Source: Halorussus amylolyticus (GTDB lineage: Archaea; Halobacteriota; Halobacteria; Halobacteriales; Haladaptataceae). From it: a stretch of DNA of 64,000 nt. Shown here one piece after another: positions 34,334 through 43,524 of this stretch. Made by a program: the position numbers and the translations under genes. The notes beneath the pieces were generated by a model, which saw only the letters and a list, made by a program, of their open reading frames with translations, was not told where the DNA came from and did no database searches. The stretch is from NCBI RefSeq assembly GCF_004143485.2, contig NZ_ML974134.1:197786-261785 (forward strand). The letters are read 5' to 3'. Numbering within the stretch: the first letter of the stretch is position 1; every line of letters begins with the position of its first letter.

Positions 34334-34432
34334 CGGCGCGCGAGAAACGCGCGAGGGATGAGGACCGCAACGGAGCGAAGCGGAGTGAGTAACGCAGGAG
34401 GCTGGGGAGGGTCGAGGTGCGGTTTCATTGGC
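34334..34432 (+). repeat. Interspersed structured element, copy C (candidate ncRNA)
   Basis: Shortened copy: hairpin GCGCG/CGCGC, core GCGCGAGGGATGAG, closing helix ACCGCA (34364-34369) with TGCGGT (34418-34423) and ATGAG with TTCAT, then GGCTGGGGAGG (34400-34410). The tail CGGGAGTAGCTAGCTT is missing. The variable internal part is CGGAGCGAAGCGGAGTGAG. It lies just after purB. Confidence 0.55.
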
Positions 34433-34444
34433 TCAAGTGATTGC

Positions 34445-34516
34445 TCACAGCCCCGACTGTTTTCACAGCCCCGACTATTCTCACAACTTCGACTGTTCTC
34501 CCAATACCGACTGTTC
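34445..34516. repeat. Four tandem 18-base units
   Basis: Units at 34445, 34463, 34481 and 34499, consensus TCACAGCCCCGACTGTTC, degrading towards the right. They follow copy C directly. The core CGACTGTTC also recurs in the tandem units after copy D. The remainder of 34294-34596 holds nothing recognisable. Confidence 0.75.
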
Positions 34517-34596
34517 GCAGTCAATAGTCTCTACTCCAATCGACCGTCAAATTCGAATGCTGAACTCACAAACCGGGTCTCCGAATCCACTTCAAC

Positions 34597-35637
34597 TCAG
34601 TAGTACACGTCGACGTGGAAGGTGTGTTTCAGGCTGTGGGTGTCCGAGGAGTACCAGTTACTCTTCTCGAACTCGCCCTCCGCGACGAGGTCCATCAGGT
34701 CGTGATAGCCGCTCCCCGCCGCCTGTTGGTCGAGCCACGTCGAACTGCCGGGCTTCATCCCGTTGGTGTTCTGGCGGGCGTCGGTCATGTTGAACTCCTC
34801 GCTCCACTTCGCGTAGTTGCCGCTCGGACTCGACTCGTCGATGGTCGTGACCGCGGGCTGGGTGTACTGCCAGCCGAGGCTCGCGCTGCTCGTGCCGATG
34901 GAGACGCTGATGCTCTGGCTCCCGTCGTTGGTGCCGAGCGGGTCCCACCCGTGGAGGTCCGCCCCGCCCATGCTGTTTTCGCGCCAGTCGTGCATCGGAT
35001 AGCCGACGTTGTTCTCCCAGTCGGAGTCGTACTTCTGGACGCCGGGCTCCATCACGAAGACGTGCTTGATGCCGTACGCGTCCTGCGCGGCGTCGCCGTC
35101 GTCTTCGAGTTCGTTCAGGTCGAAGTTGTTGGTGACACAGCCGTACGGCTCCTCGCAGAAGTCGGCTTCGTCGTGGAGAATCATGTCCCACGACCCGGCT
35201 TGGGCGGTCACGTCGTCGGTCCCGGCGGTGTCGCCGCGCTCGAAGGCCTCCGCTCGACTCGAAACCCGGTCGTGAAGCCGACCCACCGAGTTGGCGTCGC
35301 CCGCGATGCCGGTGTACTGGTGGGGAACGCCGTTCTCGTCGATTCGGTACGCGTACGACACGACGGTTCCGTCCTCGGGGTCGGGGGTCGAGCGCGCGGG
35401 CGGGGCTTCGAGGTCGCCGCCGCGGTCGTTGAACTCCGCGAGCGCGCCCTTTCGGACTTCCTCGATGTGTTTGGTTCCGACTCCGTTTCCGAATCGACCT
35501 TTCGCGACGTGGACGTCGCTCTGTGCCGGACCGCGGGCGCTCACCGTACTCGTGAACGCGCCAGCCGAAAGCGCGACGCCGGTCGCGCGCAAAAAGCTTC
35601 GTCGGTCGGTGCCAGTCGTGCGTTGGTCGTCCGTCAT
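34597..35637 (-). CDS. Tat-exported protein of unknown function
   Basis: 346 residues. Twin-arginine signal DRRSFLRATGVALSAGAF with an ARG cleavage region near 35. The mature part is Asp/Gly/Ser-rich with several Trp and Tyr, two Cys close together (FCEEPYGC, possible disulfide), and an aromatic C-terminus ending HVDVYY. No enzyme motif is seen. It is preceded by an AT-rich promoter region (about 35660-35690) and stands alone. Probably an extracellular or cell-surface protein. Confidence 0.75.
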   Translation of the reverse strand: MTDDQRTTGTDRRSFLRATGVALSAGAFTSTVSARGPAQSDVHVAKGRFGNGVGTKHIEEVRKGALAEFNDRGGDLEAPPARSTPDPEDGTVVSYAYRIDENGVPHQYTGIAGDANSVGRLHDRVSSRAEAFERGDTAGTDDVTAQAGSWDMILHDEADFCEEPYGCVTNNFDLNELEDDGDAAQDAYGIKHVFVMEPGVQKYDSDWENNVGYPMHDWRENSMGGADLHGWDPLGTNDGSQSISVSIGTSSASLGWQYTQPAVTTIDESSPSGNYAKWSEEFNMTDARQNTNGMKPGSSTWLDQQAAGSGYHDLMDLVAEGEFEKSNWYSSDTHSLKHTFHVDVYY

Positions 35638-35723
35638 GACGGCTAGGAATCAAACTACTCTAACTTATATTTAATTATTAGAAAGAGGAAAATTACTGGC
35701 GGCGATGCCTCCGAACAGTTCCG

Positions 35724-36806
35724 TCACGCGAGCAGGCGCGCGAGCGAGGCGGTCACCGCCTCGCTCGCGCGCTCGACTTCCGCGACCGGGACGTACTCGC
35801 GCGGCGAGTGGGCGACCGCGCCCTCGTCGTCGGCGAGCGACCCCGGCCCGAACACCACGGTCGGCGCAATCGGCGCGAAGTACGACGCTTCGGTCGCGGC
35901 GTAGAACGGCCGCACGTCGCCGCCGCTCGCGTCCCGGAGCGCCCGGACCACCTCGGCGCTTTCGGACGTCTCGAACGCCTCCAGAAACGGCATCTTCCAC
36001 TCCGGGAGGGTGACCTCGACGCCCACGTCGTCGGGCGCGTGGCTCCGAAGGTGGTCTTCCAGCGCGTCCCGGAACCCCCTCGCGGATTCGGGCGGGACGC
36101 TCCGGCGGTCCACCACGACCGAACACTCCGCAGGCACCTGATTCGCGGTGTCGCCGCCCTCGATTGTGGTCGGCGTCAGGGTGGGCGCACCGAGCAGGTC
36201 CGTCGGGTCCGGCGTGTCCTCGCGGTCGCCGAAGGTGTCGAACGCCGCGAGCAGGTCCCCGGCCGCCCGGACCGCGTTGACTCCCGATTCGGGTTCGGCG
36301 GCGTGGGCGTTCGACCCCGAGACCTCGACGGTCGCCTGAAATCGCCCTTTGGCGGCGTTGCACACGTCGAGTTCGGTGGGTTCGCCCACGATGAACGCGT
36401 CGGGTTCGGGGTCGAAGTCGAGCGCGCGCGCCCCGGCCGTAGCCGTCTCCTCGTCGGGCGTGACCGCGAGCGTGACCCGGCCGCGCTCGGGGTCGGTCGC
36501 CAGAAACGCCCCCACGAACGCGGCGAGCGGTCCCTTCGCGTCGCACGACCCGCGACCGCGAATCACGTCCCCGTCGCGCGAGAACGCGACGTGGGGCGGC
36601 ACGGTGTCGATGTGGGTGTTGAGGACGACGTGCGGCCCCGCCCGGTCGGAGTCCCGGACCGCGATGGTGTTCCCGGCGTCGTCCACGTGCACGTCGATTC
36701 CCGCCGAGTCGATGGTGTCCACGAGCAGGTCGCGCATCTCCGTCACGTCCTCGTGTGAGGGCGTCCGCACTGCGTCTTCGAGGAATTCGATAGGGTCGAA
36801 GCTCAC
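35724..36806 (-). CDS. dapE: M20-family deacylase, probable succinyl-diaminopimelate desuccinylase
   Basis: 360 residues of the M20 zinc peptidase fold. NTHIDTVP supplies the first zinc ligand region, GRGSCDAKGPLAA the second, and TPDEETAT the catalytic Glu pair. The dimerisation lid (about 170-270) is present. In the lysine pathway DapE removes succinate to give LL-diaminopimelate. Context decides the substrate: it is last in the dap operon, overlapping dapF by 4 bases. By sequence alone ArgE/LysK-like activity could not be excluded. Confidence 0.88.
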   Translation of the reverse strand: MSFDPIEFLEDAVRTPSHEDVTEMRDLLVDTIDSAGIDVHVDDAGNTIAVRDSDRAGPHVVLNTHIDTVPPHVAFSRDGDVIRGRGSCDAKGPLAAFVGAFLATDPERGRVTLAVTPDEETATAGARALDFDPEPDAFIVGEPTELDVCNAAKGRFQATVEVSGSNAHAAEPESGVNAVRAAGDLLAAFDTFGDREDTPDPTDLLGAPTLTPTTIEGGDTANQVPAECSVVVDRRSVPPESARGFRDALEDHLRSHAPDDVGVEVTLPEWKMPFLEAFETSESAEVVRALRDASGGDVRPFYAATEASYFAPIAPTVVFGPGSLADDEGAVAHSPREYVPVAEVERASEAVTASLARLLA

Positions 36807-37645
36807 GCCTGACCCACCCGTCGCGGTTCAGGCGACGACCCGACTTCGCCCTCGAACTCCCGGACGGTCGGGCCGGTCAGGGTCGCGCCGTCGCCGAGCG
36901 TCACGTCGAGGCGACCGCCCGGCGGATGCACCGCGACCGAGTCGTCGTCGAGTCGGCCGAGTTTCCGTGCGACTGCGGCGATGGCGACCGCGCCAGTGCC
37001 ACACGACCGCGTCTCGCCCTCGACGCCGCGCTCGAAGGTTCGCTGGTCGAACCCGCCGTCGAGTCGGGGCGACGCGAGGTTGACGTTCGCGCCCTCGGGG
37101 AACGCGTCGGCGCTCCGAATCGCGGGCGCTATCGCTTCGAGGTCGATTTCGTCCACGTCCTCGACGAAGGCAACGGCGTGCGGGACGCCGGTGTTGACCG
37201 CGGTCACCTCGAACCCCTCGACCGTCTCGGTCACGAGGGGTTCCTCGCGCGCGACCGGCACCGCGTCGGGCGCGAAGGTGGGCTCGCCCATCTCGATGGT
37301 GACTTCGTCGCCGTCGATTTCGGCCCGGCGGGTGCCCGCCTGCGTGTCGAGCATGATTTCGTCCGCCCCGGTCCGTTCGGCCGCCCACTTCGCGGCGCAC
37401 CGCGCGCCGTTGCCGCACATCGCGGCGGTCGAACCGTCGGGCTGAACCAGCGTCATCACGGCTCTCGGGGGCGAGAACCGACCTTCGAGCGCGAGGAAGA
37501 GGACGCCGTCCGCGCCCACGCCGTCGGGGGCCTGCGGGTCGCAGACCGCCCGCGCGAACGCCGTCCTGTCGGGGACGTACTCGTCCGCGTCTACGATTAC
37601 GAAGTCGTTGCCGGTGCCGTGGTACTTCTGGTACTGGATGGTCAT
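36803..37645 (-). CDS. dapF: Diaminopimelate epimerase
   Basis: 280 residues. The two catalytic Cys lie in MCGNGARCAA (about residue 75) and RSCGTGAVAIA (about 213). It interconverts LL- and meso-diaminopimelate. Starts MTIQYQKYHGTGNDFV, the conserved family opening. It overlaps lysA and dapE by 4 bases on each side, so translation is coupled. Confidence 0.95.
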   Translation of the reverse strand: MTIQYQKYHGTGNDFVIVDADEYVPDRTAFARAVCDPQAPDGVGADGVLFLALEGRFSPPRAVMTLVQPDGSTAAMCGNGARCAAKWAAERTGADEIMLDTQAGTRRAEIDGDEVTIEMGEPTFAPDAVPVAREEPLVTETVEGFEVTAVNTGVPHAVAFVEDVDEIDLEAIAPAIRSADAFPEGANVNLASPRLDGGFDQRTFERGVEGETRSCGTGAVAIAAVARKLGRLDDDSVAVHPPGGRLDVTLGDGATLTGPTVREFEGEVGSSPEPRRVGQA

Positions 37646-38886
37646 CGTCGCTCCTCTACTGCCGTTACGTCCGCCATCGTTTCGCGCCGCCGCGCCGGAG
37701 TCGCCGAATCGTCGGCCAGGACGACCGACGCCGGGCGGGGGCGGGAGTTGTACTGGCTCGCCATCTCGTAGCCGTAGGCTCCGGCGTTGCCGATGGCGAG
37801 CAGGTCGCCGCGCTCGGGGGCCGGAAGGTCGTGTTCGCCGAATGTGTCCGAACTCTCACAGACCGGGCCGACGACTGTGACCTCTCGGGTCGGGCGGTCC
37901 TCCCATTCGTCCGAGAGGCTCCGAATCTCGTGATGGGCGTCGTAAATCGCGGGCCGCGCGAGGTCGGTCATCCCCGCGCCGACGCCCACGACGGTCGCGC
38001 CGGGAGCCTCCTTGACCGTGTTGACTCGCGTGAGCAGGACCCCGGCGTCCGCGACGAGGTAGCGACCGGGTTCGACCGCGAGGGTGGCGTCGATACTGCC
38101 CACCGCTTCGCGGGTCGCCTCGGCCACTGCGTCGAGGTTGAGGGGGTCCTCGTCCGGAGAATAGGGAACGCCGAAGCCGCCGCCTATATCGACGAATTCG
38201 AGGTCGATGCCACGATGGGCGACCTCGCGCGCGAGGTCGCCCATCCGCGAGACGAGTTCGCGGTGCGCCGAGAGGTCTTCGCCCGAGATGCCGCTTCCGG
38301 CGTGGGCGTGGATGCCCACGACATCGAAGTCCTCTCGGGCCGAATCGAGCAGGTCCGGAACGTCGTCGTAGGGCACGCCGAACTTCGCGTCCGCGCCGGT
38401 CGCCACCTTCTCGTGGTGGCCCGCGCCGACGCCGGGATTGACGCGGATACAGAGTCGGCCGTCGTAGCCGCGCTCCGCGAGTCGGTCCACGGTATCGGCC
38501 GCGCCCGCGGTGAACGTGAGTTCGGGCCGGTCGGCCGCGAGTTCGACCGCGCGGTCGAGGTCGCCGTCCGGCGGATTGACCGCGGTGTACTGGACGTGTT
38601 CGGGCGGAACCTCGGCGTCGAGCGCGCGCTGGAGTTCGCCCGGAGATGCGCATTCGATGCCCGCACCCTCGTCGGCGAGGGCCTGGAGGACCGGCCGGAC
38701 GGTGTTTGCCTTCGCGGCGTAGTGAACGTCCGCGTCGGGGAACGCCCGGGCCATCCGGCGGTAGTTCTCGCGCACGCGGTCCAAATCGAGGACGTACAGC
38801 GGTGTGTCGTACTCGTCGGCGAGCGAGTCGAGTCGGTCGGCGGGCCAGTCGGCGAGTCGTCGGACGGGTGGATTGTCAGCGTTCAT
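37642..38886 (-). CDS. lysA: Diaminopimelate decarboxylase
   Basis: A 414-residue PLP enzyme of fold type III. The PLP Lys lies in VHYAAKANTV (about 58). HAGSGI and the Gly-rich loop, EPGRYLVADAG, and the catalytic CESSDTFGE (second-subunit Cys) are present. It converts meso-diaminopimelate to lysine, the final step. It is a central gene of the dap operon, 3 bases after dapD and overlapping dapF. Confidence 0.95.
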   Translation of the reverse strand: MNADNPPVRRLADWPADRLDSLADEYDTPLYVLDLDRVRENYRRMARAFPDADVHYAAKANTVRPVLQALADEGAGIECASPGELQRALDAEVPPEHVQYTAVNPPDGDLDRAVELAADRPELTFTAGAADTVDRLAERGYDGRLCIRVNPGVGAGHHEKVATGADAKFGVPYDDVPDLLDSAREDFDVVGIHAHAGSGISGEDLSAHRELVSRMGDLAREVAHRGIDLEFVDIGGGFGVPYSPDEDPLNLDAVAEATREAVGSIDATLAVEPGRYLVADAGVLLTRVNTVKEAPGATVVGVGAGMTDLARPAIYDAHHEIRSLSDEWEDRPTREVTVVGPVCESSDTFGEHDLPAPERGDLLAIGNAGAYGYEMASQYNSRPRPASVVLADDSATPARRRETMADVTAVEERR

Positions 38887-38889
38887 GGA

Positions 38890-39723
38890 TTACTCCCGGA
38901 GCGCGTCCTCTCGTTCGACGCCCTCCAGCGTGGTCTCTTGTACGTCCATTGCGACGACCGCGGGCTTGAAAGCTCCGCCGTCGAACAGGTCGTGGTCGCC
39001 GACCGACGACTCCACGAACCGGGTGAACGCCCGGCGGTTCGGCGGGAGGTGGCCGTAGACGACTTCCTCCTCCACGAGGTCGTAGACCGGGATTCGGGGC
39101 GTGAGCAGGGTGTTTTCGGCGACGACGGAGTTCTCGCCCACGACGAATCCCGAGGTCACGCGGCACCCCGCGCCGAGCGACGCGCCGTCCTCGACCACGA
39201 CGGGCGCGCCCTCCACGGGTTCGAGGACGCCGCCGATGAGGGTGTTCGCGCCCAGTTTCACGTCTGCGCCGATTTGGGCGCACGACCCGACCGTGTCGCA
39301 CGAATCGATGAGCGTCCGGTCGCCGACGTACGCGCCGATGTTGACGAAACTCGGACTCATCATGATGCAGTCCTCGCCGAGGTAGCTCCCCGGCCGGAGG
39401 ACGGTGCCGTCGGGCGTGTTTCGGGTGCCGCGCTCGCCCAAATCGTCGGTCCGCCGGAGCGGAAGCACGTCGTAGTAGGTCGTACCGCCGTACTCGCGGC
39501 CTTCGGTCTCGCGCAGGCCGAAGTTCAGGAGGATTCCGCGCTTGACCCACGCGTTGGCCTCCCACTCGTCACCTCGCTTCTCGGCGGCCCGAATCTCGCC
39601 AGATTCGAGCGCGTCGAGAAACGCGTCGAGCGCGTCGTACTCCTCGCGTCCTGCGCTTTCGGCGGACACGTCGCCCGCGTCGTATCGGTGCCACAGTTCT
39701 TCGATTTGTGTTTCCAGACTCAT
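38890..39723 (-). CDS. dapD: Tetrahydrodipicolinate N-succinyltransferase
   Basis: 277 residues with a left-handed beta-helix of hexapeptide repeats (about 95-215: YLGEDCIMMSPSFVNIGAYVG, GAQIGADVKLGANTLIGG and so on). It transfers succinyl from succinyl-CoA to tetrahydrodipicolinate. Its presence with a DapE shows the succinylase branch rather than the aminotransferase (DapL) shortcut. The start at 39723 overlaps the end of dapB by 4 bases. Confidence 0.93.
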   Translation of the reverse strand: MSLETQIEELWHRYDAGDVSAESAGREEYDALDAFLDALESGEIRAAEKRGDEWEANAWVKRGILLNFGLRETEGREYGGTTYYDVLPLRRTDDLGERGTRNTPDGTVLRPGSYLGEDCIMMSPSFVNIGAYVGDRTLIDSCDTVGSCAQIGADVKLGANTLIGGVLEPVEGAPVVVEDGASLGAGCRVTSGFVVGENSVVAENTLLTPRIPVYDLVEEEVVYGHLPPNRRAFTRFVESSVGDHDLFDGGAFKPAVVAMDVQETTLEGVEREDALRE

Positions 39724-40496
39724 CGTTCTGCCTCCACTACGTCCGCAAAGTCGTACCAGCCCGGTTCTCGGTCCGCGAGCCACACCGCGGCGTCGAGCGC
39801 GCCCTCGGCGAAGACGCCGCGGTCCTCCGCGCGGTGGGTGAGTCGGACCTCCTCGTGGTTGCCCGCGAGCAGGACCTCGTGTTCGCCCGTGATGGTGCCC
39901 GCCCGACGCGAGTGGACGCCGATTTCGCTCGCCTCTCGCGGAGCCTCGCCCTCGCGCCCGTGGACGAGGCTGGCGTCTTCACGCCCTTGTTCAATCGTCT
40001 CCAGAATCGTCTTCGCGGTCCCGCTCGGCGCGTCGCGCTTCCGATTGTGGTGAGTCTCGGTGACCTCCACGTCGTAGCCCGGTAAGGCCCCAATTGCCGA
40101 CTCGACCGCCGACAGCAGGGCTTGGACGCCGCGCCCGAAGTTCGACGCCTTCAGGATTGGCGCGTACTCGGCGAGTTCGCGGAGGGATGCCTCACTCGCG
40201 TCGTCGAATCCAGTGGTTCCGACCACGCTAGCGACACCCGCCTCGGTCGCGACCGCGACGTAGTTCTGACTGCTCGCTGGCCCGGTGAAGTCCACGACTG
40301 CATCGGGGTCGCGCTCGGCCAGCAGTCGGTCGAACTCCCGAGCGGGTTCGACCGGAACTCCGGCGACTTCTGCGCCCTCTTCGGGGTCACGATTGACTGC
40401 GAACGCGACTTCCACATCGTCGCGCGCGCTGGCGGCGTCGATGACCGCCCGGCCCATTTGTCCGGTCGCCCCCGTGACGCCGACGGCGACGGTCAT
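39720..40496 (-). CDS. dapB: 4-hydroxy-tetrahydrodipicolinate reductase
   Basis: 258 residues. Nucleotide-binding GVTGATGQMGRAV at the N-terminus; catalytic His-rich motif VTETHHNRKRDAPSGTA (about 153-169), the family hallmark. It reduces the product of DapA with NAD(P)H. It starts 25 bases downstream of dapA and overlaps dapD by 4 bases. Confidence 0.95.
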   Translation of the reverse strand: MTVAVGVTGATGQMGRAVIDAASARDDVEVAFAVNRDPEEGAEVAGVPVEPAREFDRLLAERDPDAVVDFTGPASSQNYVAVATEAGVASVVGTTGFDDASEASLRELAEYAPILKASNFGRGVQALLSAVESAIGALPGYDVEVTETHHNRKRDAPSGTAKTILETIEQGREDASLVHGREGEAPREASEIGVHSRRAGTITGEHEVLLAGNHEEVRLTHRAEDRGVFAEGALDAAVWLADREPGWYDFADVVEAER

Positions 40497-40521
40497 GGGT
40501 GATTCTCACTCGCGTGTGCGC

Positions 40522-41433
40522 TCATTGTCGTACCACATTCGAGTCTGACGCTAACGTTTCGAGGATACCTGCAAGTTCTGCCCGATTCTCCGGAGCGAGG
40601 CGAGTCAGCGGCGACCGGACCGTTCCGGGACCGTGCCCGCGAAGCTCCATCGCCTCCTTCACCGGAATCGGGTTCGTCTCGGCGAACAACGCGCGGAACA
40701 GCGGCGCGAGTTCCTCGTGAATCTCGCGGGCGCGGCCGAACTCGTCGTCGCGCGCGGCCGACACCATCGCCCCGAGTCGCTCGGGTTCGACGTTCGCGGC
40801 CACGCTGATGGTGCCGGTCGCACCGATTGAGAGCATCGGGAGCGTGAGGAAGTCGTCACCCGAGAGGACCGAGAACTCCTCGTCGCGGGTTCGCTCGACG
40901 ACCTCGCCGATTCGGCCGAGGTCGCCGCTCGCGGCCTTGTAGCCCACGATATTCTCGTGGCTTGCCAGTGCGGCCGCAGTCCCGACTTCGATGTTGCGCC
41001 CCGTGCGCGAGGGGACGTTGTAGAGAATCTGGGGCAAATCCACCTCGTCGGCGATAGTCCGGTAGTGGCGCTCCATCCCCTCGGGTTCGGGCTTGTTGTA
41101 GTACGGCGAGATGAGGAGCAGAGCGTCGGCCCCGGCCGACGCCGAGCGCCGCGAGAGTTCGACCGCCTCGCGCGTGGAGTTACTCCCAGCGCCCGCAATC
41201 ACGGGCACGTCCACGGTTTCTGCAACTGCTTCGACCACTTCGACGTGCTCGTCGTGAGTCAGGGTCGCGCTCTCGCCGGTCGAACCGACCGGAACGAGAC
41301 CGTCAACGCCTGCCGTCTCCAAGCGTCGGGCGTCGGCTCGCAGTTGGTCGAAGTCGATGCTGTCGTCGGGTCCGAACGGTGTCGTCATCGCGGGGTACAC
41401 CCCGCTGAACGGTTCATCTGTGTTGTCTGTCAT
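40522..41433 (-). CDS. dapA: 4-hydroxy-tetrahydrodipicolinate synthase
   Basis: 303 residues, TIM barrel of the DHDPS/NAL family. It has GSTGESATLTHDEH, the Tyr of NVPSRTGRN, and the Schiff-base Lys in VGYKAASGD (about 166). It condenses pyruvate with aspartate semialdehyde. It is the first gene of the lysine operon. A weak TATA-like ACTAAC (about 41458-41463, minus strand) precedes it. Confidence 0.94.
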   Translation of the reverse strand: MTDNTDEPFSGVYPAMTTPFGPDDSIDFDQLRADARRLETAGVDGLVPVGSTGESATLTHDEHVEVVEAVAETVDVPVIAGAGSNSTREAVELSRRSASAGADALLLISPYYNKPEPEGMERHYRTIADEVDLPQILYNVPSRTGRNIEVGTAAALASHENIVGYKAASGDLGRIGEVVERTRDEEFSVLSGDDFLTLPMLSIGATGTISVAANVEPERLGAMVSAARDDEFGRAREIHEELAPLFRALFAETNPIPVKEAMELRGHGPGTVRSPLTRLAPENRAELAGILETLASDSNVVRQ

Positions 41434-41948
41434 GTATCGGGTGTCGCTACGTCGGGACTGTTAGTGAGCGGTGCAAAACGAGAATGGCCCGCGACGGGGA
41501 CGCTACGCCCGCCTCAAGCCGACAGAAAACCGCGTTTTGTGGGTTTCAGCCCCGCGAAAACGGCCGCCCCACCGGCGACTGGCGAGGTGCGCGTGCCAGC
41601 CGCGGCGGCGACGGAGTTCATACACGACGGACGAATTTGTGCGAACTTAGCTCTTGCGCTCCGGAGAACAGTGCCCGATTCGACACGTGGATTCAAATAC
41701 CAAAACGCGACCAACTCGCGGCGTGACCTGATAGCCACCGCGGAGCGGCTTGGAGGTGAAGTCCCACGCCTCACCTCGGACGCGCTCGCAGGCGCATCGC
41801 GCCTGCGAGCGCGAGCGCGACACGCCCGCTCCGCGCTCGAACGCCTGCCCGACGGCTGATTGCACAATATCAATCGCGCCGAACGCGTGTCGCCTGTTCG
41901 CCACCCCGCGAGTAAGCTTCAAACCCTTCGGGTCCCAAGCAGAGTCGA
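41434..41948. other. 515-base gene-free gap with two hairpins
   Basis: Between divergent dapA and nreA. It contains GAGGTGA/TCACCTC (41753-41759 with 41771-41777), then a perfect 15-bp stem with ATC loop (41781-41795 with 41799-41813). The region before them is moderately AT-rich and has no convincing coding frame. It is large enough to hold a promoter pair and a small RNA, but I see no known RNA signature. Confidence 0.5.
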
Positions 41949-43208
41949 ATGCGGCTCGACGAGTACATCGAGGACCTCGAACCCGACGAAGATCAGCGTC
42001 GCCGCCGTCTCGCCGAGCAGAAGTCCTACGAAATTCTCGACTACGTGGACGAGGTGAAAGACCGCTTCTCCGAGGTCACGCAGGGCGACACGATGGTCGG
42101 CAGCACCTCGCCGTCGGTGTTCGTCGGCCGGTCGAACTACCCCAACGTTTCGACAGGCATCCTCTCGCCGGTCGGTGCCGAGGAGCGCGCGGCCGAGTTC
42201 TCGGTCTCGGGCGAGTGGTACCAGCGCGGCCTCGGTATCGATGACGTGCTCCAGTACCGGACGGGCCTGCTGAACTCGAATCGGGGGGCCAACGTCGGGA
42301 ACGTCTCGGACGCGTGGGACGGCTTCCTCGGCACTCAGCGCGAGGTCGCCATCGCCGACCGGCCCGTGGACGTGGAAATCGGCCTCTCGAACTCGCTCGA
42401 CCTCGATTTGAGCGTTGACGACGTGACCTCGCCCACGGGTCCGGCGGCGCGCGCGACCTCCGCCGACCTCACCGAGAACCCCCACGTCCCGCGCCCGGTC
42501 AAGAAGACGCTCGAAGACGACGACTGGCAAGCGCAGGGCGCGATGACCTACCTCTACCGGAGAGGGTTCGACGTGTACGACATCAACGACATCCTCTCGG
42601 CTGGCGCGCTCGGCCGCGGCGAGAACCGCCGACTCGTTCCGACTCGATGGTCGATTACCGCCGTGGACGACACCATCGGGAAGTTCCTCCGCGGACAGAT
42701 TCGGACGAACCCGAGCGTGAACGAGACGCAGGTCTGGATGAACGAGTACGTCGGCAATCGCTACTGGGTGATTCTCACGCCGGGCCAGTGGGAGTTCGAA
42801 CTGGTCGAGATGAAAGCCCCGGGAAGCATCTGGAATCAGGACCCCAACGGCGAGACGTGGATGGGAAGCGCCTCCGAGGGGTTCGAGGGCCGGACCAAGT
42901 ACGTCGAGGAGACGGCTGGCGCGTACTACGCGTCCCGACTCGCCGCTCTCGAACACCTCGAGTCCGTGGGGAGACAGGCGAAGTGTCTCGTCCTCCGGGA
43001 GGTGTCCGACGATTACTGGGCACCCGTCGGCGTCTGGCAGATTCGCGAGAGCGTCCGCAACGCCTTCGACGGCGAATTTGGCGAAGCCGAGACGTTCCAC
43101 GGCGCGGTCCGAGAAATCGTCCCCCAGCTCCCGGTGTCGCTCGGCGACCTCCGCCGGAAGTCCGACATGCTCTCTGGCCTGCAGGCGAATCTCACCGACT
43201 TCTCGTAG
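41949..43208 (+). CDS. nreA: NreA DNA-repair factor with PCNA-binding tail
   Basis: 419 residues of the archaeal Nre family. The N-terminal domain contains PSVFVGRSNYPNVSTG, and the C-terminal domain the conserved PGQWEFELVEMKAPGS and ending region. The last residues, GLQANLTDFS, fit a PIP box (Q..L..F) for binding PCNA. Haloferax NreA is reported to work with UvrABC on mitomycin C damage in a PCNA-dependent way. It starts with a leaderless ATG and is monocistronic. The N-terminal CPxC-type zinc motif of some Nre proteins is not present. Confidence 0.88.
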   Translation: MRLDEYIEDLEPDEDQRRRRLAEQKSYEILDYVDEVKDRFSEVTQGDTMVGSTSPSVFVGRSNYPNVSTGILSPVGAEERAAEFSVSGEWYQRGLGIDDVLQYRTGLLNSNRGANVGNVSDAWDGFLGTQREVAIADRPVDVEIGLSNSLDLDLSVDDVTSPTGPAARATSADLTENPHVPRPVKKTLEDDDWQAQGAMTYLYRRGFDVYDINDILSAGALGRGENRRLVPTRWSITAVDDTIGKFLRGQIRTNPSVNETQVWMNEYVGNRYWVILTPGQWEFELVEMKAPGSIWNQDPNGETWMGSASEGFEGRTKYVEETAGAYYASRLAALEHLESVGRQAKCLVLREVSDDYWAPVGVWQIRESVRNAFDGEFGEAETFHGAVREIVPQLPVSLGDLRRKSDMLSGLQANLTDFS

Positions 43209-43285
43209 CGTCGGTGTCACCGGGGAGAGGGGGAGCCTCACGTCAGCCACACAAGACTTATTCGCTCGCTCGCGCCAGTTCCGGT

Positions 43286-43513
43286 ATGGTCCCGCTGTTC
43301 GGTCCCGTCCCCGGCGGCTTAGAGCTGATCATCATCTTCTTCGTCGTGGTCTTGATGTTCGGACTCCCGCTCGCACTGCTCGGCGGCGGCTTCTTCGTCT
43401 ACCAGCGCTCGAAGCCCGAGGCTCCAGCGGACGACGAACTCCGCGCGCTCCGCCGGGAAGTCGAGGCGCTCCGCGAGGAAATCGAGCGACTGGACGACGA
43501 CGAAAACGAGTAG
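43286..43513 (+). CDS. TatA-like single-helix protein
   Basis: 75 residues: FGPVPGGLELIIIFFVVVLMFGLPLALL resembles the TatA opening (short amphipathic lead, one helix), then a coiled-coil (DELRALRREVEALREEIERLDD). True TatA has an amphipathic helix after the membrane segment; here the extension is a coiled coil, so a translocase role is uncertain. TATA-like ACTTATT (43256-43262) fits a leaderless start. Confidence 0.6.
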   Translation: MVPLFGPVPGGLELIIIFFVVVLMFGLPLALLGGGFFVYQRSKPEAPADDELRALRREVEALREEIERLDDDENE

Positions 43514-43524
43514 GCGAGAGGTCG

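Noticed and set aside
34358..34603. Reading frames with 6-residue repeats across the tandem units after copy C
   Set aside because: The repetition comes from the 18-base DNA repeat on both strands. No promoter, start or composition suggests a gene.
41484..41726. 80-codon frame in the dapA-nreA gap
   Set aside because: Composition is unlike haloarchaeal proteins (basic, Cys/Arg-rich, not acidic), and there is no promoter at a fitting distance.
41434..41948. Possible RNase P or 7S RNA in the large gap
   Set aside because: I looked for conserved segments of these RNAs and did not find them; only two simple hairpins are clear.
43286..43513. Calling this gene a definite TatA
   Set aside because: The post-membrane amphipathic helix and typical FG hinge are not convincing, so it is kept only as TatA-like.
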